DNA from: Mycolicibacterium tokaiense
GTDB lineage: Bacteria; Actinomycetota; Actinomycetes; Mycobacteriales; Mycobacteriaceae
Direction: 5' to 3'
Assembly: GCF_010725885.1 (NCBI RefSeq)
Contig: NZ_AP022600.1
Span: forward strand, 1,116,001-1,180,000
Length of the DNA stretch: 64,000 nt
Shown here: in pieces, positions 57,628 through 64,000 of the stretch
Position numbering within the stretch: the first letter of the stretch is position 1
Layout: each line of letters opens with the position of its first letter
The notes under the pieces: model-generated
Database searches by the model: none
What the model saw: only the letters and a program-made list of their open reading frames with translations
Told to the model about the DNA's origin: nothing
Translations under genes and position numbers: made by a program

Positions 57628-58497
57628 CTACACCGTCAGGTTGAAGTTGGGGTCGACGCCGTAGAGCGCCAACGATGCGAGCAGGACGACGACGACGATC
57701 AGGACCAGCGATGCGCGCATCGAACGACCAACGGCCTCACCGACACCCACGGGACCACCACCGGCGTTGTACCCGTAGTAGCAGTGGTTGAGCATCACGA
57801 TCACCGAGATGATGATGGCCTGGACGAAGGACCACATCACGTCGTCGGGCCGCAGGAAGGTCCGGAAGTAGTGCTCGTAGGTGCCGATCGACTGTCCGTA
57901 GAAGAACGTCGTGGTGATCTGGGCGGACAGGAAGCTCATGATGATCGCCATCGCGTACAGCGGGATGATCACCACGAAGCCGGCCAGGATGCGGGTGGAC
58001 ACCAGATACGAGATCGATTTGATGCCCATGACTTCCAGGGCGTCGATCTCCTCGCTGATGCGCATGGCGCCAAGCTCGGCGGTGGCACCCGCGCCGACGG
58101 TGGCGGCCAGGGCCTGACCGGCCACCACGGGCGCAGCGATGCGCACGTTCACCAGGGCGGCGAAGAAGCCGGTGAAGGCCTCCACCCCGATGTTGCCGAG
58201 CGAGGCGAAACCCTGGATGGCGATCAGGGATCCGCCGGAGAGCGTGACGAACCCGACGATCGCGACGGTGCCGCCGATCACGGCCATGGCCCCGGTACCC
58301 ATGCCGATCTCGGCGATCAGACGCAACACCTCGCGGCGGTAGAACCGCAGCGCGTGCCCGATCGATCCGACGGCGGTGACCACGAACCAGGCGACGTGGC
58401 CGATGGAATCCAGGAACCGGCCGGGTGATCCGGCGGCGCGCCCGGCGTTGCCGTAGAGCCGGGGGAACCGGGCGCGCAGAACCTGTGTCGTGGACAT
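57628..58497 (-). CDS. yrbE1B: YrbE1B permease (MlaE family)
   Basis: This 289-residue MlaE-type inner-membrane permease has five or six helices and the conserved cytoplasmic coupling helix AMRISEEIDALEVMGIKSISYLV, whose EExDALxxMG pattern docks the MceG ATPase. The start overlaps the yrbE1A stop by one base. It has the same length as Rv0168. With YrbE1A it forms the transmembrane core of the Mce1 importer. Confidence 0.96.
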   Translation of the reverse strand: MSTTQVLRARFPRLYGNAGRAAGSPGRFLDSIGHVAWFVVTAVGSIGHALRFYRREVLRLIAEIGMGTGAMAVIGGTVAIVGFVTLSGGSLIAIQGFASLGNIGVEAFTGFFAALVNVRIAAPVVAGQALAATVGAGATAELGAMRISEEIDALEVMGIKSISYLVSTRILAGFVVIIPLYAMAIIMSFLSAQITTTFFYGQSIGTYEHYFRTFLRPDDVMWSFVQAIIISVIVMLNHCYYGYNAGGGPVGVGEAVGRSMRASLVLIVVVVLLASLALYGVDPNFNLTV

Positions 58498-59345
58498 CAG
58501 CGCCCCGTCCCGAAGCGGACACCGATGGTGGTGAGCACCACGTTGACGGCGAACAGGGCCACCACGCAGAGCACCAGCGTCTCGTTGACCGCGGTGCCGA
58601 CACCCTTGGCGCCGCCGGCCACCGTCAGCCCCCGGTAGCAGCCCACCAGGCCGGCGATCAGGCCGAAGGTCAGTGCCTTGACCACGGAGATCAGCACCTC
58701 GGGAAGACCGGTGACCAGCGTCAGCGTCGAGACGTAGGCGCCGGCGGAGACGTTCTGGATGTAGACGCCGAAGATGAAGCCACCCACCAGCCCGATGGTG
58801 ATGACGGCGCCATTGAGCAGGAAGGCGACAAACGTCGAGGCGGCGACACGCGGGACGACGAGGCGGTGGATCGGGTCGATGCCGAGCACCTCGAGTGCGT
58901 CGATCTCTTCACGGATGGTCCGGGCACCGAGGTCGGCGCAGATGGCCGTGGAGCCCGCGCCGGCCACCACGAGCACGGTGACCAGGGGGCCGAGCTGGGT
59001 CACCGCACCGAGCGCGGCACCGGCGCCCGAGACGTCGGCGGCGCCGAACTCGGCCAACAGGATGTTGAGGGTGAAGATGATCAGCACCGTGAGCGGGATC
59101 GAGACGGCGACGGTGGGCAGGAACGCCACCCGCATCAGGAACCAGCTCTGGTCGATGAACTCCCGCCATTCGAACGGTCTCAGCAGGGCCCTGCCTGCGA
59201 GCACGCACATCCGGAAGAACCCGCCGACCAGCTCCAGCGGCGTGCGCAACTGATCACGCACGTAGCCGGTGAGACCGTTTGACGACACCGTCACGCGGGC
59301 ACCCGATTCCGGGTGACCCGACGGTGGCGCCCCGGCCGCAGCCAT
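58497..59345 (-). CDS. yrbE1A: YrbE1A permease (MlaE family)
   Basis: This 282-residue MlaE-type permease has the coupling helix TIREEIDALEVLGIDPIHRL. The ATG at 59345 gives 17 residues more than the M. tuberculosis protein; a GTG at 59294 (VTVSSNGL) would match it better, so the start is uncertain. AAGGAGGG lies about 20 bases upstream of the ATG, unusually far. A 209-bp gap separates it from fadD5 and holds a 34-bp palindrome. Confidence 0.93.
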   Translation of the reverse strand: MAAAGAPPSGHPESGARVTVSSNGLTGYVRDQLRTPLELVGGFFRMCVLAGRALLRPFEWREFIDQSWFLMRVAFLPTVAVSIPLTVLIIFTLNILLAEFGAADVSGAGAALGAVTQLGPLVTVLVVAGAGSTAICADLGARTIREEIDALEVLGIDPIHRLVVPRVAASTFVAFLLNGAVITIGLVGGFIFGVYIQNVSAGAYVSTLTLVTGLPEVLISVVKALTFGLIAGLVGCYRGLTVAGGAKGVGTAVNETLVLCVVALFAVNVVLTTIGVRFGTGR

Positions 59346-59395
59346 GACGAGCTACCCTGCACGCACCCTCCTTGGCCCGACCCGGAGAAAGTGTC

Positions 59396-59429
59396 GTCCG
59401 TCTTCCTACTGCTCAGTAGTAAGACGGAC
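59396..59429. promoter_or_regulatory. 34-bp near-perfect palindrome in the fadD5-yrbE1A gap
   Basis: Read on the minus strand, arms GTCCGTCTTACTACTG and CAGTAGGAAGACGGAC match over 15 of 16 bases around a 2-base centre. It lies about 50 bases upstream of the yrbE1A ATG, inside the otherwise tightly packed mce1 operon. It could be an operator for an internal promoter or an RNA stem that stops or stabilises the transcript. The rest of 59346-59554 contains no gene. Confidence 0.7.
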
Positions 59430-59554
59430 CACAGGAATGTACCCGATGCCGCGGCGGGCGTGTACCGCATCTGCACGATTAACCCTCCGCCGTCACCGGC
59501 ACATAATTTGCGCCCTGGTCAACTCTTAGAATCCGATTCGAGAAATGGTCTCTA

Positions 59555-61171
59555 TCAGGCGGTTTCGGGGCCAGAATCTACACTGAAGCGGCTGCGCAAT
59601 TCGGTTTTCAGAACTTTGCCAGCCGGGTTGCGCGGCAATGCGTCGACGACCTCGAGCCCGCGCGGGTGCTTGTACCTGGCCAACCGCTCGTTGAGAAAGT
59701 CCTCCAGATCGGCCAACTGCAGACCGGGGGTATCCGGTGTGACAGCTATGACGGCCACCGGCACCTCGCCCCACTTCTCGTGGCTGCGGCCGATCACTGC
59801 CACCTCGGCGATGGCCGGGTGCGCGGCCAGCACGTTCTCCACCTCAGCGCAGTAGATGTTCTCGCCGCCGGAGATGATCATGTCCTTCTTGCGGTCGACC
59901 ACCCAGACGTAGCCGTCGGCATCCATGCGCACCAGGTCCCCGGAGTGGAACCACCCGCCGGCAAACGCCTCGGCGGTGGCTTCCGGGTTGTTCCAGTACC
60001 CCGCCATCAGAGTCGGTGCGCGATAGACGATTTCGCCCACCTCACCCACCGGCACGTCGTTCATGTCCTCGTCGACCACCCGTGCGGACACCGTGGGAAT
60101 CACCTTGCCCACCGAGCCCAGCTTGCGAATGGCGTCCTCCCCCAACAACATGCACGTCACCGGCGACATCTCGGTCTGCCCGAAGGCGGCCAGGATCTTG
60201 GCGGCGGGGAAGGTGTCGGCCATCTCGCGCAGCAGGGTGTCCGATGCGGGTGCGGCTCCCCAGGAGATCACCCGCAGCGCGAGATCGCGCGGGGTAACCT
60301 TCTGGGCGGCGCACACCGCCTGCCACTGCGCGGGCACCAGGAAGATGCCGGTGACGCCCTCTGTCTGCAGCAGATCCAGTAATTGGTGCGGGTCGAAGGC
60401 CCCGAGCGGGTTGATCACGGTGGGACGACCGAGGGTGAGCCCGACGAGCATGTTGGCGATCCCGGCGATGTGGAACAGCGGGACGCCGATGAAGCCGACA
60501 TCGGTGTTGATGTCGGCGCCGTTGGTGTACAGCATCGTCATCGTCTGACCGGTCAGGTTGGTGTGCGTCAACACCGCACCCTTGGGCCTGCCGGTGGTTC
60601 CCGAGGTGTACATGATCAGGGCGGGGCTGTCGCCCGGTACGTCGGCGGGCGGCGCCGGGTCTCCGGCCTCGGCCAGCAGGTCCTCGTAGCCCAGCTGGCC
60701 ATCGGCGGTGGGAGCACCGGCCACGATCACGGTCTCCAGCGTCGGCGCCAGCTCCCGCACCCCCGCGGCCACCGGGGCCAGCATGGGTTCGGTCACAACC
60801 ACCCGGGCGTCGCAGTCGGAGACCAGGAAGGCGAGCTCGGGCGGGGTCAGCCGGAAGTTCACCGGGACCGCGATCGCGCCCAGGTAGTTGGCCGCCAGGA
60901 AGGACTCGACGAATTCCGTGCGGTTGAGCATCAGGATCATCACGCGGTCGCCGGCCCGCACCCCGCGGCGCGCCAGCGCTGCGGCCAGCGCACCGACTCG
61001 GCGGTCCAGCTCGGCCCAGGTGGTGGTGTGTCCCTGATAGCGCAGGGCGGTGCTCTGCGGCTGCATGAGGGCATGGCGGCTGAGCTGGGTGACCCAGTTC
61101 TGGCGGCGAGCGAGGTAGGGCTGGGTGGCAGGTGTTTCGGTGATCGCCTGGCCGGTCAACTGTGCGGTCAA
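59555..61171 (-). CDS. fadD5: FadD5 fatty-acyl-CoA ligase
   Basis: This 538-residue adenylate-forming enzyme activates fatty acids to acyl-CoA. The AMP-binding motif YTSGTTGRPKG is near residue 185, FGQTEMSP and the GWFHSGDLVRMD hinge follow, and the C-terminal catalytic Lys is in NPAGKVLK. It is the first gene of the mce1 operon, so imported fatty acids can be trapped as CoA esters. The TTG at 61171 (LTAQLTGQ) was chosen since it matches the Rv0166 N-terminus; the frame is open to 61270 but would cross mce1R. It diverges from mce1R. Confidence 0.94.
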   Translation of the reverse strand: MTAQLTGQAITETPATQPYLARRQNWVTQLSRHALMQPQSTALRYQGHTTTWAELDRRVGALAAALARRGVRAGDRVMILMLNRTEFVESFLAANYLGAIAVPVNFRLTPPELAFLVSDCDARVVVTEPMLAPVAAGVRELAPTLETVIVAGAPTADGQLGYEDLLAEAGDPAPPADVPGDSPALIMYTSGTTGRPKGAVLTHTNLTGQTMTMLYTNGADINTDVGFIGVPLFHIAGIANMLVGLTLGRPTVINPLGAFDPHQLLDLLQTEGVTGIFLVPAQWQAVCAAQKVTPRDLALRVISWGAAPASDTLLREMADTFPAAKILAAFGQTEMSPVTCMLLGEDAIRKLGSVGKVIPTVSARVVDEDMNDVPVGEVGEIVYRAPTLMAGYWNNPEATAEAFAGGWFHSGDLVRMDADGYVWVVDRKKDMIISGGENIYCAEVENVLAAHPAIAEVAVIGRSHEKWGEVPVAVIAVTPDTPGLQLADLEDFLNERLARYKHPRGLEVVDALPRNPAGKVLKTELRSRFSVDSGPETA

Positions 61172-61213
61172 CGCTCGGCACCCCTTCTCGATCCAACTTG
61201 CGTGGATCTTACA

Positions 61214-61223
61214 TTTGATCAAA
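61214..61223. promoter_or_regulatory. Palindrome in the fadD5-mce1R divergent region
   Basis: TTTGATCAAA is a perfect 10-bp palindrome in the 80-bp gap between the two divergent starts, flanked by AT-rich sequence. The position suits an operator for Mce1R, which represses mce1 in M. tuberculosis. It is short, so confidence is modest. Confidence 0.4.
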
Positions 61224-61251
61224 CATTGTGTTGTCCCGGTCACAGTAAAGC

Positions 61252-61995
61252 GTGAGCGCTGGGCAGACAACCCCCGTAGTCACATCGAATCCGAGGGCGA
61301 GGGCGACGTTGAACGCACCGGCAGGGACCCGTCGTGGCGGCGTGCGCCGCACCCAGCTCTCGGATGAGGTGGCCGGCCGGCTGCGCGCCGAGATCATGTC
61401 CGGAGTGCTCAAACCCGGCAGCTACATCCGGTTGGACGAGACGGCCGCGCAACTCGGGGTCAGCATCACCCCGGTGCGTGAGGCGCTGCTGACGCTGCGC
61501 GGCGAGGGCATGGTGCAGCTGGAGCCCCACCGTGGCTATGTCGTGCTGCCGATGAGCCGCCAGGACATCGCCGACATCTTCTGGCTGCAGGCGACCATCG
61601 CCCGGGAACTCGCAACCAGCGCCACCGCCCGCATCACCGACGAGCAGATCGACGAGTTGGAGCGCCTCACCGACGCACTGGCCGAGGCGGTGGACGGCGC
61701 CGACTCGAAGGCCGTGGTGGCCGCCGAGTTCGCGTTCCATCGCGCCTTCAACCGGGTGGCGGGCCGAATCAAGTTGGCCTGGCTGCTGTTACACGTGGCC
61801 AAGTCCATGCCCGCGCTGCTCTACGCGGCCGACCCCGGCTGGGGCGCGGACGCGGTGACCAACCATCGCGACCTGATCGCCGCGCTGCGCACCAGGGACG
61901 TCGCCGCCGCCGTCGCGCACACCGAGTGGCAGTTCAACGACGGTGCCGACCGGCTCACGGAGGTCTTGGAGCGCAGCGGGATCTGGGAAACCTAG
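61252..61995 (+). CDS. mce1R: Mce1R, GntR/FadR-family repressor of mce1
   Basis: This 247-residue regulator has an N-terminal winged helix (LSDEVAGRLRAEIMSGVLKPG, LDETAAQLGVSITPVREALLTL, residues about 38-85) and an FCD effector domain rich in His/Asp/Arg that likely binds a metal or acyl ligand. It is divergent from fadD5, as Rv0165c is in M. tuberculosis, and known there as Mce1R. The GTG at 61252 gives an N-terminal extension of about 30 basic residues, so the true start may lie further downstream. Confidence 0.92.
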   Translation: MSAGQTTPVVTSNPRARATLNAPAGTRRGGVRRTQLSDEVAGRLRAEIMSGVLKPGSYIRLDETAAQLGVSITPVREALLTLRGEGMVQLEPHRGYVVLPMSRQDIADIFWLQATIARELATSATARITDEQIDELERLTDALAEAVDGADSKAVVAAEFAFHRAFNRVAGRIKLAWLLLHVAKSMPALLYAADPGWGADAVTNHRDLIAALRTRDVAAAVAHTEWQFNDGADRLTEVLERSGIWET

Positions 61996-62435
61996 TTACT
62001 CAGCTGCTCCGCGCGGTTCTTCAGGTTGTTCGCCAGGTGGTCGAGCGCCTCGTTGACGACCTTTTTCACCATCATGGCCGGCACCGGAACCCCGAGGTCC
62101 ACCTCGACGTCCATGTCGACGGTGAGCAGCGACGTCGAACCCATGCCGACGACGGAGAACAGCTGATCCTGCTTGGAGAAGTGATCACCCTGCTGCATCA
62201 CGGTCTGGATCTGGTTGGGCTGCGGGTAGTAGACGGCCTGGATGTAGGTGCCGTCATTGCCCTGGACGGAGGCGTCCAGGCGCAGCTGGCTGGGCCGGCC
62301 GTCCGGGTACCGGTGCAGGATCCAGCAGCCCTTCACCTCTTCGTTCCATTGGGGATAGGCCTCGAAATCGGCCACGATGCCCAGGATCACGGACTCCTCG
62401 GCCGCGACCTCGACCGTCTTGCTCACCAGCGGCAT
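61992..62435 (-). CDS. SRPBCC/START-like lipid-binding protein (TB18.5, Rv0164-like)
   Basis: This 147-residue single-domain polyketide-cyclase/START-fold protein has the usual start VSKTVEVAAEESVILGIVAD, then YPQWNEEVKGCW and a C-terminal helix VVNEALDHLANNLK over the cavity. There is no signal peptide. It probably binds or shuttles a hydrophobic ligand. It is convergent with mce1R (4-base overlap) and 9 bases downstream of the TetR gene, so it is likely co-transcribed with it. Confidence 0.9.
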   Translation of the reverse strand: MPLVSKTVEVAAEESVILGIVADFEAYPQWNEEVKGCWILHRYPDGRPSQLRLDASVQGNDGTYIQAVYYPQPNQIQTVMQQGDHFSKQDQLFSVVGMGSTSLLTVDMDVEVDLGVPVPAMMVKKVVNEALDHLANNLKNRAEQLSN

Positions 62436-62444
62436 GGCGTCACC

Positions 62445-63086
62445 TTATCTCTGTGCGGTGCTGCCTTCGCCCAGCGGTGACTCCACCCGCGTCTTCTCGT
62501 CGCGGATCAGTCCGCGCAGCAGCGCGGTGCTGAATTCGGCGGCGATCTCCGGGGCCGAACGGCGGCCGTGGGGCCGCAGCCAGCGGTAGGCGCCGAGCGT
62601 CATCCCGATGTAGCCCAGGGCCAGCACGTGGGAGTCGCACGCGTAGAACTCGCCGCTGGCGATGCCCCGGTCGATCAGGCCGTGGACATGCTCGTAGACC
62701 TGGGCTTCCTTCTCCTTGATCTCGGCCACCTGCTCTTCGGTGAACCACTCGCTGATGTAGGGCTGCTCCTGGAAGTACACCGCTGCGCCTTCGGGATTGG
62801 CCGCGATCTGCGTGAGCAGCCGCACGGTGTACTGGTAGAGCGCCTCGCGGGCCGTCCAGGTGGGGTCGTCGTGCACCGCGGCCAGGGTGTTGTCGGCCGC
62901 GCGCTGGTAGATGTCGTAGAGAATGAGCGACTTGCTGGCGTAGTAGTGGTACACCGTGGCCTTGTTCAGCCCCACCACGTCGGCGACATCATCCATCCGG
63001 GTGCCGTGGTAGCCGCGAGCGGCGAACAGCTTGGTGGCGACGGCCAACAGCTCCTCGCGGCGGGTCAGCCCGTTTTCTGATGCCAT
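62445..63086 (-). CDS. TetR-family transcriptional regulator (Rv0158-like)
   Basis: This 213-residue regulator has an N-terminal HTH (ELLAVATKLFAARGYHGTRM, DDVADVVGLNKATVYHYYASKSL) and a helical ligand-binding domain with AVYFQEQPYISEWFTEEQ. It closely resembles Rv0158 as I recall it. The ATG at 63086 is preceded by GAAAGAG. A TetR-type operator lies about 40 bases upstream (63125-63140), suggesting autoregulation. Ligand unknown, plausibly an acyl-CoA given the cluster. Confidence 0.9.
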   Translation of the reverse strand: MASENGLTRREELLAVATKLFAARGYHGTRMDDVADVVGLNKATVYHYYASKSLILYDIYQRAADNTLAAVHDDPTWTAREALYQYTVRLLTQIAANPEGAAVYFQEQPYISEWFTEEQVAEIKEKEAQVYEHVHGLIDRGIASGEFYACDSHVLALGYIGMTLGAYRWLRPHGRRSAPEIAAEFSTALLRGLIRDEKTRVESPLGEGSTAQR

Positions 63087-63124
63087 GGTTCACTCTTTCT
63101 GCGGCCCCGACGGTCGGCGCCCTA

Positions 63125-63140
63125 TCAATCAGTTGGTTGG
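63125..63140. promoter_or_regulatory. Candidate TetR operator upstream of the Rv0158-like gene
   Basis: TCAATCA-GT-TGGTTGG is an imperfect 7-bp dyad (two mismatched pairs). Its core CAATCAGTTGGTTG fits the pattern CAAYCWRYTGGTTG shared with the site at 18662-18675. Confidence 0.45.
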
Positions 63141-63222
63141 CTAGTTTATCCCCATCGAACGCTGTCGTACTGCCGCCTCGGGTGACTACACTGGTCACAC
63201 CGGTACCGCTGGGAGGCATCTG

Positions 63223-63333
63223 ATGGATCCGAACCCGGATTACGACGCGAGCGACGAGATCGAGTACTTCTTCTCGTGGTTCCCCTGGGCGCTGCGCGGC
63301 GTGTACCCACCCCCGGCCTACCCGCCGGTCTGA
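63223..63333 (+). CDS. Small 36-codon ORF of unknown function
   Basis: ATG at 63223 is preceded 6 bases upstream by GGGAGG, a strong ribosome site. The 36-residue product starts [17 protein letters not shown], is acidic at first, then aromatic ([11 protein letters not shown]), and ends in a Pro/Tyr-rich PPPAYPPV. The amphipathic aromatic middle could lie on a membrane. It ends 11 bases before the GTG of the HAD phosphatase gene, so the two may be translationally coupled. Not recognised as any known protein. Confidence 0.6.
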   Translation: MDPNPDYDASDEIEYFFSWFPWALRGVYPPPAYPPV

Positions 63334-63344
63334 GCGTCGAGGGC

Positions 63345-64000
63345 GTGCGCTCCCCCAACACCTGCTGGCTCACCGACATGGACGGCGTGCTGGTGCGCGA
63401 GGAACACGCGCTGCCCGGTGCAGCGGAATTCCTGCAGCGACTCGTGGACAAGGGCCGACCGTTCCTGGTCCTGACCAACAACTCGATCTTCACGCCGCGC
63501 GATCTGGCCGCCCGGCTGGCCCGCTCCGGACTGACGGTGCCCGAGGAAGCGATCTGGACCTCCGCATTGGCGACGGCCACGTTCCTGCACGACCAGCTGC
63601 CCCGCGGCTCGGCCTACTGCATCGGTGAGGCGGGGTTGACCACCGCGCTGCACGAGGTCGGCTACACCCTCACCGACGTCGGACCGGACTTCGTGGTGCT
63701 CGGCGAGACCCGCACCTACTCCTTCGAGGCCATCACCAAGGCCATCCGGTTGATCGGCGAGGGCGCGCGGTTCATCGCCACCAACCCCGACGTCACCGGC
63801 CCCTCCGCCGAAGGCCCTTTGCCCGCAACGGGTTCCGTCGCGGCACTGATCACCAAGGCCACGGGCCGGGAGCCCTATTTCGTGGGTAAGCCGAATCCCA
63901 TGATGTTCCGCAGTGCGCTCAACCGCATCGAGGCCCACTCCGAGGAGACCGCGATGATCGGCGACCGGATGGACACCGACGTGGTGGCGGGCATCGAGGC
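63345..64000 (+). CDS. HAD superfamily IIA (NagD-like) phosphatase, 3' truncated by the window
   Basis: This partial gene contributes 218 complete codons before it runs off the right edge. HAD motif I is [10 protein letters not shown] (nucleophile Asp with DxDG), motif II is FLVLTNNS, the cap-type IIA segment follows, and motif III/IV are GKPNPMMF and [14 protein letters not shown]. Members dephosphorylate small sugar or nucleotide phosphates. GTG at 63345 is the best start seen, but its ribosome site is poor, so coupling to the preceding small ORF is likely. Nothing further can be said about the C-terminus. Confidence 0.88.
   Translation, partial: MRSPNTCWLTDMDGVLVREEHALPGAAEFLQRLVDKGRPFLVLTNNSIFTPRDLAARLARSGLTVPEEAIWTSALATATFLHDQLPRGSAYCIGEAGLTTALHEVGYTLTDVGPDFVVLGETRTYSFEAITKAIRLIGEGARFIATNPDVTGPSAEGPLPATGSVAALITKATGREPYFVGKPNPMMFRSALNRIEAHSEETAMIGDRMDTDVVAGIE

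Noticed and set aside
49352..58428. Several long plus-strand open frames (up to 806 codons) opposite mce1F to yrbE1B
   Set aside because: They mirror the mce coding strand, have no start signals or recognisable domains, and reflect third-position GC bias.
59291..59476. 61-codon minus-strand frame overlapping yrbE1A and the 34-bp palindrome
   Set aside because: No ribosome site and no recognisable product; it overlaps the permease N-terminus in another frame.

Overview
The window is high-GC, gene-dense actinobacterial DNA and almost certainly comes from a fast-growing Mycobacterium/Mycolicibacterium. The evidence is a complete mce1 lipid-import operon, MmpL3 and MmpL11, Rv0203-type hemophores, OmamA/OmamB, RicR, Zmp1, SigG, and a gene order that, from memory, follows M. 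tuberculosis H37Rv from about Rv0211 back to Rv0158, inverted. No rRNA, tRNA, CRISPR array, insertion sequence or prophage was seen, and no gap exceeds about 260 bases.

Layout. 1-4.3 kb: start of pckG (minus), two paired degenerate GTPase-like proteins, trmB and a NYN-domain protein. 4.3-20.4 kb: mycolate/heme envelope block with mmpL3, an AI-2E permease, a YbhN-like membrane protein, an M23 lipoprotein, DUF3054, a hemophore-regulator-kinase operon, a second hemophore, mmpL11, small helpers and omamB/omamA. 20.5-26.7 kb: zmp1, an L,D-transpeptidase, a copper module (DUF305 lipoprotein and ricR) and ilvD. 26.8-31.9 kb: an apparent accessory catabolic cassette (PhlG-like C-C hydrolase, bicovalent-type flavoprotein, IclR regulator, LLM monooxygenase) followed by an aquaporin. 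31.9-37.6 kb: O-methyltransferase, metallohydrolase, DUF2786, oxidoreductase, two alpha/beta hydrolases and sigG. 37.6-46.5 kb: a more variable stretch with a DUF559 nuclease-like gene bracketed by repeats, MarR/pirin, sugar-dehydrogenase-like lipoprotein, phosphodiester glycosidase, fructosamine kinase, a PE-PPE-like exported protein and an SDR. 46.7-62 kb: the mce1 operon on the minus strand (fadD5, yrbE1A-B, mce1A-F, mam1A-D) with divergent mce1R. 62-64 kb: SRPBCC protein, TetR regulator, a 36-codon small ORF and a HAD phosphatase cut by the window edge.

How the parts fit: the window brings together envelope lipid export (MmpL3 for trehalose monomycolate, MmpL11), lipid import (Mce1 with its Mam subunits, the FadD5 acyl-CoA ligase, and the orphan OmamA/B partners that support Mce transporters), heme capture (two hemophore-like proteins near MmpL11/MmpL3) and metal sensing (RicR).

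The most unusual observation is a roughly 110-residue membrane insertion, DUF4190-like, in the central cytoplasmic loop of MmpL3. Next are a 34-bp near-perfect palindrome between fadD5 and yrbE1A, the paired inverted repeats around the DUF559 gene, the flavin/PhlG-type catabolic cassette with its own IclR operator, and the overlap-coupled hemophore-response regulator-histidine kinase operon.
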